In this document: positions 10,109 to 20,585 of the stretch, piece by piece
How positions within the stretch are numbered: the first letter of the stretch is position 1
Layout of the letters: each line of letters opens with the position of its first letter
Source: Kocuria sp.
GTDB lineage: Bacteria; Actinomycetota; Actinomycetes; Actinomycetales; Micrococcaceae
Direction of reading: 5' to 3'
Assembly: GCF_030538595.1 (NCBI RefSeq)
Contig: NZ_JAUNTS010000008.1
Location: 1 to 64,000 of the forward strand
DNA length: 64,000 nt
Notes under the pieces: model-generated
What the model was told of the DNA's origin: nothing
Database searches by the model: none
Seen by the model: only the letters and a program-made list of their open reading frames with translations
Program-made: the position numbers and the translations under genes

Positions 10109-10182
10109 GGAATCCTCCCGAAAACTGATCGTGACGTGCGCCACAGTCTAAGGGTGTCGGCGGGACGGAACACAATGGAGGC

Positions 10183-10620
10183 ATGAGCCACCACAATTCC
10201 CACACCGCCTCACAGGACGCAGGAGGCACCCCGGAGCTGACCCCCGCTGAGTTGGAACTGCTGCAGTCCATGTTCGATGCCGCACGCGAAGGCAGAACGG
10301 AGTACCTGGCTTCCGCCGTGGAGCAGGGGGTGCCCGTGAATCTGACCAACGGCAAGGGTGACACTTTGCTGAACCTGGCGGCCTACCACGAGCACCCGCA
10401 GACAGTGGCCATGCTCCTGGAACACGGTGCGGACACGGAACGCGTGTCAGACATGGGCTTCACGGCCTTGATCTGCGCGGTGTTTCGCGGCAACCAGTCC
10501 ATCACCCGGATGTTGCTGGAGGCTGGTGCCCGCCAGGACACCGGGTACCAGCACGCGCAGGACGTGGCCCGTGAATTCGGGCGCGCCGAGGTGTTGGAGT
10601 TGTTGATCCAGTATGGGTGA
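10183..10620 (+). CDS. Ankyrin-repeat protein
   Basis: The 145-residue product has no signal peptide or membrane segment. It contains roughly three ankyrin repeats, seen as NGKGDTLLNLAAYHEHPQTV, MGFTALICAVFRGNQSITRM and a degenerate third ending in GRAEVLELLI. Ankyrin repeats mediate protein-protein contacts; bacterial single-domain forms are often small cytoplasmic adaptors or catalase-associated AnkB-like proteins. No catalase gene is near. It is the only plus-strand gene among minus-strand neighbours and lies between two paralogous acyl-CoA ligases. Its partner is not evident. GGAGG lies too close to the ATG for ideal spacing, so the start is moderately certain. Confidence 0.8.
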   Translation: MSHHNSHTASQDAGGTPELTPAELELLQSMFDAAREGRTEYLASAVEQGVPVNLTNGKGDTLLNLAAYHEHPQTVAMLLEHGADTERVSDMGFTALICAVFRGNQSITRMLLEAGARQDTGYQHAQDVAREFGRAEVLELLIQYG

Positions 10621-10640
10621 CATGCGCCAAGGTCACTCAT

Positions 10641-10862
10641 TCAGGGGGCAAAGACGAGCATCACCGCAAACAAAACAGCTATTACAGCTATGGAAATAGC
10701 CATGGCAACGTAGCGATGCGACAGTCCCGCCGTAATGGCACCGCCGAGCGCCACAGGGGTGGACAGCATCCACCATGTGCTTTGGAAGTACAGACCGATG
10801 ACCAGGACAAGCACCGCGATCACCGTCAGGGGCCACGCCAGAACTCCACACGTTTCACGCAT
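10641..10862 (-). CDS. Small two-to-three-helix membrane protein
   Basis: A 73-residue, strongly hydrophobic product. Candidate membrane segments are LAWPLTVIAVLVLVIGLYF, a middle Ala/Gly-rich stretch and the C-terminal AISIAVIAVLFAVMLVF. No family recognised. It has an ATG start with AGGACT upstream, ends 20 bases past the convergent ankyrin gene stop, and is followed on its strand by paralogue 1 only after that gene. Its start is 26 bases past the stop of the second acyl-CoA ligase, so it may be co-transcribed with it. Composition supports a real membrane protein. Confidence 0.65.
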   Translation of the reverse strand: MRETCGVLAWPLTVIAVLVLVIGLYFQSTWWMLSTPVALGGAITAGLSHRYVAMAISIAVIAVLFAVMLVFAP

Positions 10863-10888
10863 AAGTCCTAGTCTTTCATGCTTTTTGC

Positions 10889-12409
10889 CTATTCCACTGT
10901 GATCTCACGCTTGAGGATTTTGCCCGTGGGGCCCTTGGGCAGGGCCTCCATCACCCGGTAGTGCTTGGGGCGCTTGTAGACGGCAAGACCCTCCCGGGCC
11001 GCGTGGCGCAGTTCGGTCACCACGGTGTCAGCATCGGCGTCGTCGGTGAGGACAATGCAGGCCACCACGTCCTGCCCCACGGTGATGTCTCCCTGGCCCA
11101 CCACCGCAGCCTCATGGACCGCGGGGTGTTCGTAGAGGATTTCCTCGATTTCGCGGGGATACACGTTGTAGCCGTTGTGCAGGATCATGTCTTTCTTGCG
11201 GTCCACAATGAAGAACCGGTCGGTTTCATCCTGCCTGCCCACGTCCCCGGTACGGAAGAACTCACCGGTGAAGGACTTTGCGGTGATCTCCGGCTGTTTC
11301 CAATACCCGGCCATCACAAACTGTCCGCGGACCGCCAGTTCACCGATCTCACCGCGCGGGACCTCCCGGCCGGAATCGTCAAGGATCCGCACCTCCGCGC
11401 CTTCACACGCTGTGCCGATGGACCCGGGCACACGCTCATTCACGGGATGGTTGAAGCACACCACGGGTGAAGTTTCGGACAGCCCGTAGCCTTCGTACAG
11501 GGTCACTCCGAACAGAGTTTCAAACTCTTTGAGCACCTCCACCGGAATGGAGGCCCCGCCGGAGATGGCATTGACCAACGCTGGGTACTGCTCACGATCA
11601 GCGCGCTGGAGGCTGTTGACGGCCACGAACATGGACGGCACACCCACAAATCGTGTGATCCCGTGCGCCTTGACCTGTTTGAGAACCGACCGCGGTTGGA
11701 AGGCGGCCACGGCACTCACGCTGGCTCCCACCGCAATGACGGCATTGAGGACCACGGTCTGACCGAACACGTGGAAAAACGGCAGCGCTCCCAGGAACAC
11801 GTCCTCCGGACGGTAGTCGAACATCCGGGTGGTCATCCACGCGTTTGAGCTCAAATTGTGGTGCGTCAGCATGGCGCCCTTGGGAGTACCTGTGGTCCCG
11901 GAGGTGTAGAGCAGCACTGCCAGGTCATCGTCACCGCGCTGCACCATTTTCGGGCCAGCACCGGTGGAGGATTCGGCGGGAAGGTGGCCATCGGCGTCGC
12001 GGGTAGTTCCTGCGGCCGCATCCAGGGTGAGCACTGCAATCTCTTCCCGCATTCCATCCACCACAGCGCGCACCTGCTCCGCCATCACCTGGAAGACCAG
12101 GACGGCGCTGACCTCAGCGTCCCGGAACAGCCCCTCCAGTTCGCGTCCGGTCAGCAGCGGGTTCAGTGGGACCACCACGGCTCCGGCTTTGAGGATGCCG
12201 TAATAGGCAATGGGCATGGCCGCCACATTGGGGGCGATCACCGCCACCCGGTCCCCCGGTTGCACACCCAGGTCTTGCAACTGCCGGTGCATGGCGTCCG
12301 TGAGCTGATCCAACTGCCGGTAACTGATGGACTGCGTCTCACTGCGAAAAGCAGTGTTGTGCGGATGACGCTGAGCTGAATTGGTCAGGAGTGTGGCCAG
12401 GTTAGTCAC
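10889..12409 (-). CDS. Long-chain fatty-acid/aryl acyl-CoA ligase (AMP-binding), paralogue 2
   Basis: A second ANL-superfamily ligase of 506 residues. Same motif series as the gene at 8591-10108: LLYTSGTTGTPKGAMLTH, GYGLSETSPVVCFNH, TGDVGRQDETDRFFIVDRKK, GYNVYPREIEEI and GPTGKILKREI. It shares the N-terminus MTNLATLLT with paralogue 1, so the pair probably arose by local duplication. Initiation appears to be at GTG (12409). It follows argR by only about 30 bases and may be expressed from the arg promoter, which would be unusual for a lipid gene. Substrate unknown. Confidence 0.88.
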   Translation of the reverse strand: MTNLATLLTNSAQRHPHNTAFRSETQSISYRQLDQLTDAMHRQLQDLGVQPGDRVAVIAPNVAAMPIAYYGILKAGAVVVPLNPLLTGRELEGLFRDAEVSAVLVFQVMAEQVRAVVDGMREEIAVLTLDAAAGTTRDADGHLPAESSTGAGPKMVQRGDDDLAVLLYTSGTTGTPKGAMLTHHNLSSNAWMTTRMFDYRPEDVFLGALPFFHVFGQTVVLNAVIAVGASVSAVAAFQPRSVLKQVKAHGITRFVGVPSMFVAVNSLQRADREQYPALVNAISGGASIPVEVLKEFETLFGVTLYEGYGLSETSPVVCFNHPVNERVPGSIGTACEGAEVRILDDSGREVPRGEIGELAVRGQFVMAGYWKQPEITAKSFTGEFFRTGDVGRQDETDRFFIVDRKKDMILHNGYNVYPREIEEILYEHPAVHEAAVVGQGDITVGQDVVACIVLTDDADADTVVTELRHAAREGLAVYKRPKHYRVMEALPKGPTGKILKREITVE

Positions 12410-12441
12410 AGAAAATCCTCGGGTTGCGGATCAGTACGGGG

Positions 12442-15249
<2,808 letters not shown>

Positions 15250-15253
<4 letters not shown>

Positions 15254-16269
15254 GATGTCTTTCCTTGCGAGTCTGGGACAATGACCTGAAGTGCGGCCGT
15301 GTCCGCCACGGGTGTTTCCAAGGTGGGGGCAAGCACGGATGGGGGCACGGCCGGGGCGGTGCCGTCCGCGCGAACTTCAGTGCCAATGCCTCGGTCGGTG
15401 AAGATCTCCAGGAGAACCGAATGGGCCTCCCGCCCATCCACAATGGTGGCTCGCCCCACGCCACCGTCCACGGCTGCCAGAGCAGCTTCCATCTTGGGGA
15501 TCATTCCCGATTGCAGGGACGGCAAGAGCTCACGCAGTTCACCTGCGGTGAGGGAGGCAATCAAAGAGTCGCGGTCTGGCCAGTGGGCGTAGAGCCCTTC
15601 CACATCGGTCAGGGCCACAAACTTCTCAGCCTGCAGTGCCACCGCCACGGCAGCCGCTGCCGTGTCCGCGTTGATGTTGAGCACTTCCCCGGTCACATTG
15701 CCGTGTGCATCCACCTCCGGGGCAATGGAGGAGATCACCGGGATGTTGCCGTTGGCAATGAGGCGGCGCAGAGGTTCCGGATTCACAGAGACCACTTCAC
15801 CCACATGGCCCAGGTCCACTTCCTCCCCGTCCACCACGGTTCCCCGCCGCACCGCGTTGAACAGGGAGGCATCCTCCCCGGAGAGTCCGACGGCGTACGG
15901 CCCGGTTGAATTGATCAGGTACACCAATTCACGCTGCACCTGTCCCGTGAGCACCATGCGGATGGCATCAATGGCTTCCCGTGAGGTCACCCGCAATCCA
16001 CCACGGAACTCGGATTCAATGCCCAACCGATCCAGCATGGCGTTGATCTGCGGTCCGCCGCCGTGAACGACCACGGGCTGGATGCCCACCGAGCGCAAAA
16101 ACACCATGTCTGCGGCAAAGGCTCGGCGCAGTTGGTCGGAGACCATGGCATTGCCACCGTATTTGAACACCATGGTGCTGCCGGAGAAACGTGTGATCCA
16201 CGGCAGGGCCTCCATCAGCACACCGGCCTTGAGCTTGGCGGAGGCGAATCGGTCCATGGGGGTTGTCAT
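15250..16269 (-). CDS. argB: Acetylglutamate kinase
   Basis: Phosphorylates N-acetylglutamate and is the usual arginine feedback point. 339 residues from the ATG at 16269. Amino-acid-kinase motifs: FKYGGNAM near residue 30, [18 protein letters not shown] near 60-77, and the C-terminal [15 protein letters not shown]. An additional roughly 35-residue tail rich in Pro/Ala/Val follows the catalytic domain. A longer frame to 16308 lacks family similarity. Arginine sensitivity cannot be judged from this reading. Confidence 0.95.
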
Positions 16270-16323
16270 GGGAATCTCCAGGGTTTGTGGCGGGAGAGGT
16301 GGGTGCACGGCTGAGCATGCAGC

Positions 16324-17547
16324 TCAGGTGGAGTAGGCGCTGTTTTCTTCCACGTAATCGTGGGTGAGGTCGTTGGTCCAGATGGTGGCCTCATGGGCGC
16401 CGACTTTGAGGTCAATGAGAACTTCCACCTGGCGCTGTGCCGCCAGGTCAACGCCATCACGTGAGTCACCGATCATGCCGTCACGGCACACGGTGACGCC
16501 GTTGATGGTCACGTCCAACTCATCGGGGTCAAAAACGGCCGCCGTGGTACCCACCGCTGAGAGCACCCGTCCCCAGTTGGGATCATTGCCGTAGATCGCG
16601 GTCTTGAACAGGTTGGAGCGCGCCACAGCTCGGGAGACTTCCTCCGCATCAGCTTCTGTCACCGCGTTGTACGTGGTGATCAGGATGTCGTGGCTGGCAC
16701 CTTCGGCATCCCGGATCAGCTGTGAAGCCAGGCTGTGACACACAGCGGTCAACGCCTGTAAGAACTCGGACTCATCCACAGCCGCACGGCTGGCCCCCGA
16801 ACCCATGAGCACCACCGTGTCATTGGTGGACATGCACCCGTCTGAATCCGTCCGGTCAAAGGTCTGAGCGCAGGCTTCTTCCAGGCACCGTTGCAACACA
16901 GATGACTCCAAGGCTACGTCCGTTGTGATCACCACCAACATGGTGGCCAACCCCGGAGCCAGCATGCCCGCACCCTTGGCCATTCCGCCCACGCTCCAGC
17001 CTTCACTGCTGTGACAGGCCGCCTGCTTGGGCACGGTGTCCGTGGTCATGATGGCTGTGGCGGCGGCCAGTCCGGCGTCGTCGTCCTGCGCCAATGCTGC
17101 CACCACCGGAGGCACACCGCCCCGAATGGTCTCCAGGTCAAGTTGCTCGCCGATCAGGCCCGTGGAGCAGACCACCACATCCCCTGCACCGACCTCCAGG
17201 GCTTCCCCCACCAACTCGGCGGTGGTGTGGGACGTTTGGAAGCCTTGCGGTCCGGTGCACGCATTGGCACCCCCGGAGTTGAGCACCACGGCGCGGGCAG
17301 CACCGTCCGCCACCACTTGACGGGACCAGTGAACGGGAGCCGCCGCCACCCTGTTGCTGGTGAACACCGCGCCCACGCTGGCCCGGGGGCCGTCGTTGAC
17401 CACCAGGGTAAAATCCGGCTTGCCGGAGGTCTTGAAGCCGGCTGTCACCCCGGCGGCCCGGAAGCCTGTGGCTGCGGTCACCCCGCGGTCCGTGGCAACG
17501 GGCATTCCAGCGCCCGGGTTCTGAGACGGGTGTTGGTGGGTGTTCAC
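16324..17547 (-). CDS. argJ: Bifunctional ornithine acetyltransferase / N-acetylglutamate synthase
   Basis: Recycles the acetyl group from acetylornithine to glutamate; bifunctional forms also make acetylglutamate from acetyl-CoA. 407 residues. The self-processing site is in KGAGMLAPGLATMLV (cleavage before the Thr of ATML, near residue 200), splitting the precursor into alpha and beta chains. GTG start overlaps the argC stop (GTGA). With no argA-like gene in the operon, bifunctionality is plausible but not shown. Confidence 0.95.
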   Translation of the reverse strand: MNTHQHPSQNPGAGMPVATDRGVTAATGFRAAGVTAGFKTSGKPDFTLVVNDGPRASVGAVFTSNRVAAAPVHWSRQVVADGAARAVVLNSGGANACTGPQGFQTSHTTAELVGEALEVGAGDVVVCSTGLIGEQLDLETIRGGVPPVVAALAQDDDAGLAAATAIMTTDTVPKQAACHSSEGWSVGGMAKGAGMLAPGLATMLVVITTDVALESSVLQRCLEEACAQTFDRTDSDGCMSTNDTVVLMGSGASRAAVDESEFLQALTAVCHSLASQLIRDAEGASHDILITTYNAVTEADAEEVSRAVARSNLFKTAIYGNDPNWGRVLSAVGTTAAVFDPDELDVTINGVTVCRDGMIGDSRDGVDLAAQRQVEVLIDLKVGAHEATIWTNDLTHDYVEENSAYST

Positions 17548-18596
17548 GGCGCCACTCCCTGCTGTGTCAAACCGGTCTGCTCAGGCAGACCCAAGGCAAT
17601 GTTCATGGATTGAATGGCACCACCGGCGGTGCCCTTGGTCAGGTTGTCCAGAGCTGCCACCACGATCACACGCCCGGCGCGTTGATCCGTGACCACCTGG
17701 AGCTGTACGTGGTTGGAACCCAGGACAGCTTGTGTGGTGGGCATCTGTCCCTCCGGCAGAACGTGCACAAAGGGCTCCTCCCGGTAGGTGTCCAGATAGA
17801 ACTGGCGTAACTGCTCACCGGAAAAGACATCGGTGAGGCGGGCGGTCGCCGTCGTGAGAATGCCACGCGGCATGGGCGCCAAGGTGGGGGTGAAGGAGAT
17901 GGTGACCTCCCGGCCACCGGCCGCCCAGCTGAGCCCCTGCTCGATTTCCGGTGTGTGCCGGTGCACTCCGCCCACGCCGTAGGCGGTCATGTTTCCCATG
18001 ACCTCCGCCCCCAGCAAATGTGGTTTGAGGGCTTTCCCCGCCCCGGAGGTTCCGGAGGCCGCCACAATCACGATGTCCGTGGTCTCCACCGCCCCAGCTG
18101 CCACCGCGGGAGCCAGCGCCAGCTGTGAGCCGGTGGGATAACAGCCCGGGACGGCAATGCGCGACTGCCCCTCCAGCCGCTCCCGCTGCCGCGTTCCGTG
18201 GGGGTCCACAATCATCTCCGGAAGCCCGTACGGCCAGGTGCCGGCATGCTCCGAGCCGTAGAACTCCTGCCAAGCGGCAGCAGATTCCAAGCGATGGTCC
18301 GCAGCCGCATCAATCACAACAGTGCCCTCCGGCAACTGTGCAGCAATCTCCCCCGAACGGCCGTGCGGAAGGGCCAGAAAAACGACGTCGTGCCCCGCCA
18401 ACGTCTGCACCGTGGACTCCACAAGAATCCGGTCTGCAAAAGCCTGCAAATGGGGTTGCAGATCGCCCAGGCGTTGCCCGGCGTTGGAGTGCGCGGCAAC
18501 GGCACCCACCTGCACGTCAGGGTGGTTGGCCAGCAGGCGCAGAACTTCCCCGCCTGCATAGCCGGTGGCTCCGGAAACAGCTACCGAAATGGTCAT
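17544..18596 (-). CDS. argC: N-acetyl-gamma-glutamyl-phosphate reductase
   Basis: NADPH-dependent reduction of acetylglutamyl phosphate. 350 residues from the ATG at 18596. Rossmann start VAVSGATGYAGGEVLRLL, catalytic Cys in VPGCYPTGSQLAL, and HRHTPEIEQ. First gene of argCJBDFR. The frame open to 18644 would run through the operator region and is rejected. ARG-box-like sequences lie directly upstream. Confidence 0.96.
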   Translation of the reverse strand: MTISVAVSGATGYAGGEVLRLLANHPDVQVGAVAAHSNAGQRLGDLQPHLQAFADRILVESTVQTLAGHDVVFLALPHGRSGEIAAQLPEGTVVIDAAADHRLESAAAWQEFYGSEHAGTWPYGLPEMIVDPHGTRQRERLEGQSRIAVPGCYPTGSQLALAPAVAAGAVETTDIVIVAASGTSGAGKALKPHLLGAEVMGNMTAYGVGGVHRHTPEIEQGLSWAAGGREVTISFTPTLAPMPRGILTTATARLTDVFSGEQLRQFYLDTYREEPFVHVLPEGQMPTTQAVLGSNHVQLQVVTDQRAGRVIVVAALDNLTKGTAGGAIQSMNIALGLPEQTGLTQQGVAP

Positions 18597-18605
18597 GCCC
18601 ACCAC

Positions 18606-18644
18606 CATACGCAAAGTTATGCAGTCGTGTCGATATTTATACAA
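18606..18644 (-). promoter_or_regulatory. argC operon operator/promoter region
   Basis: Minus-strand reading shows TGCATAACTTTGCGTATG (18606-18623) and an AT-rich TTGTATAAATAT (18633-18644), similar to the TGCAT/TATAC elements before argG. A TATAAA -10 candidate lies in the second element. These fit a pair of ARG boxes over the argC promoter. The divergent oxidoreductase gene begins at 18744, so the region could influence both. Confidence 0.55.
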
Positions 18645-18743
18645 GTGCGGTGCGGTGGTGACAGCGATAGGCTCGGAGTTCAGGCCACGCGACCGTTGCG
18701 GTCACGCGGCGCAGCCACATGAACGGTGAGGAGCGGCAATCCC

Positions 18744-19703
18744 ATGCGAGCAGTCCGAATTCACGAACACGGCGGCCCCGGTGTCCTAACGCTCGACGAA
18801 ATCCAAGACCCCACACCGCAACCCGGCCAAGTCCTGGTGAACACCGTGCGCACCGGCGTCAACTTCATTGAGACCTATCAGCGTGAGGGTGTCTACGACG
18901 TCGAGCTCCCCTTCCTCCTGGGCTCCGAAGGCAGCGGCGTGGTAGAGGCTGTGGGCGAAGGCGTCACCCAACTTTCCGTGGGTCAGCGCGTGATGACCTC
19001 TCAGGGGTCAGGCACCTACGCCCAGAAGTTCCTGGTCAATGCCGAACAGGCCGTTGCCGTGCCTGATCACATCAGCGACGACGACGCCGGCGCGCTCCCC
19101 CTGCAAGGCTTCACCGCGCATTACCTCACCCGTTCCACCTACCCCGTGGGTCCTGAAACCACCGCCGTGATCACGGCCGCAGCCGGTGGGGTGGGCGGGC
19201 TGGCCATCCAGTACATGAAGCAGCTGGGGGCAACGGTCATTGGGCTCACCTCCAGCCAGGACAAGGCGGACACCGCACGCTCACTGGGCGCTGACCATGT
19301 GTTGCCCTATGACGGTTTTGCCGACGCCGTCATGGACCTCACCCAGGGCCAGGGTGCAGACGTGGTGTATGACTCCGTGGGCAGAACAACATTTGACGAG
19401 TCTCTGGCTGCAACCACAACACGCGGCACCGTGGTGCTCTTTGGTGGCGCTTCCGGGCAGGTTCCACCCTTTGATCTCCAACGACTCAATGCCATGGGAT
19501 CGCTGTACGTCACTCGACCGTCACTCAATGCCTACTTGCGTTCCCCGGAGGAACTGCAGTGGCGCGCGAATGACCTGTTCCAAGCCATCCAGAACGGGTT
19601 GACCGTGCGAGTGGGCGGCAGCTATCCGCTGGAGGATGCAGCCTCCGCGCACACAGACCTGGAATCACGGGGCACGCAGGGCAAGTTGCTGCTCACGCCC
19701 TGA
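18744..19703 (+). CDS. NADPH:quinone oxidoreductase, zeta-crystallin type
   Basis: MDR-family reductase of 319 residues. N-terminal GroES-like fold (MRAVRIHEHGGPGVLTLDE), then the nucleotide-binding motif AAAGGVGGLAIQYMKQLGATVIGL. It lacks the zinc-binding cysteines of alcohol dehydrogenases, as is normal for quinone oxidoreductases. Closest in layout to Qor proteins, which reduce quinones by one or two electrons. Start at 18744 (GAGGAG upstream); an in-frame upstream ATG at 18726 is less likely. Transcribed divergently from argC; no functional link to arginine is evident. Confidence 0.88.
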   Translation: MRAVRIHEHGGPGVLTLDEIQDPTPQPGQVLVNTVRTGVNFIETYQREGVYDVELPFLLGSEGSGVVEAVGEGVTQLSVGQRVMTSQGSGTYAQKFLVNAEQAVAVPDHISDDDAGALPLQGFTAHYLTRSTYPVGPETTAVITAAAGGVGGLAIQYMKQLGATVIGLTSSQDKADTARSLGADHVLPYDGFADAVMDLTQGQGADVVYDSVGRTTFDESLAATTTRGTVVLFGGASGQVPPFDLQRLNAMGSLYVTRPSLNAYLRSPEELQWRANDLFQAIQNGLTVRVGGSYPLEDAASAHTDLESRGTQGKLLLTP

Positions 19704-19723
19704 GACGTGGTGCCGCCCAGGCC

Positions 19724-20449
19724 CTAACCGCGGTCCCGGCGGCGCAACCACACGGCGCCCCCAATGCCTGCTGCCAAGACCACCAGCGCGGCGCCGGCCA
19801 GCAACCAGCCCTTGACCTGCTGCTGGCTCACGCTGCGGTCCGTCACGGCTCCGTCCAGGCTGCCCTGCTTCTCCGTGGCCAGCACCTGAAGGGTGCTGTC
19901 TTCCACGCCCAGCACAATGTCTGCGCTCTGTTCAAAGTCATTGGTGACTTCACCCACGTCCGTGCCGCGCACCTCAACGGCCTGGCCCGGGCGCGGGAAG
20001 ATGGGATCGGCCATCCCGGAGTCGAATCGCTGGTTGGCGATCTCGGCATCGTCCGGGAGGGCAATCTGGTACACCGGGTTGAAGCCCGATCCTTCCAGGG
20101 CATTGGTCATGTTGGTGTAGTGCCCGCTGACCACCCAGGTGTCGTTGGCCCACCCGCGCAGTTGATCAGCACGCTGGAACGCGTTGTAGGAGAAAGCCAC
20201 CAACAGTACGGCCAGCAGCAGCCCCAGGATGGCAACACCCACCGATGACCAGGTCACGGAGGAATCGCTCACGGTCTCGGAATCCAGGCGGTTGAACCCC
20301 TGGAGCGGGTCATCTCCGCCAGCACCCGAGCCTTCCGCGGCGGCATCCAAGGGGGAATCAATCTCCTGGTCCTCGCGTTCGGGCACGGCGTCCCCGCCGA
20401 GCACGTCGGACTGCTCGTTGCCATCGTCAAAGAGGTTCTGTTTGTCCAT
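19724..20449 (-). CDS. Bitopic/two-helix membrane protein of unknown function
   Basis: A 241-residue product. The first ~65 residues are acidic and Gly/Ser-rich and lack a signal peptide. Membrane helix 1 is around residues 67-90 (VGVAILGLLLAVLLVAFSYNAF). A ~120-residue extracytoplasmic region follows, then helix 2 near 211-231 (WLLAGAALVVLAAGIGGAVWL) and an Arg-rich tail. The topology suggests cytoplasmic termini with one external domain. No family recognised. It lies downstream of pheT on the same strand but after a hairpin, so it is probably an independent unit. Confidence 0.7.
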   Translation of the reverse strand: MDKQNLFDDGNEQSDVLGGDAVPEREDQEIDSPLDAAAEGSGAGGDDPLQGFNRLDSETVSDSSVTWSSVGVAILGLLLAVLLVAFSYNAFQRADQLRGWANDTWVVSGHYTNMTNALEGSGFNPVYQIALPDDAEIANQRFDSGMADPIFPRPGQAVEVRGTDVGEVTNDFEQSADIVLGVEDSTLQVLATEKQGSLDGAVTDRSVSQQQVKGWLLAGAALVVLAAGIGGAVWLRRRDRG

Positions 20450-20546
20450 GTTTTACTCCTACCGGACCCGTGATCCCAGCTGTGGCGGGTTTGAACCCAT
20501 CAACACTGCGATCCACGGACTGGGGTTGGTTACGTGCACCGTGCCG

Positions 20547-20574
20547 TGGGCTCCACGCTATCGCGCGGAGCCCA
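20547..20574 (-). terminator. Hairpin terminator downstream of pheT
   Basis: An 8-bp stem TGGGCTCC/GGAGCCCA with a 12-base loop starts just past the pheT stop codon. No clear U-run follows, as is common for high-G+C terminators. The remaining bases of the pheT-membrane protein gap show nothing else. Confidence 0.55.
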
Positions 20575-20585
20575 TTCTGCACCGC

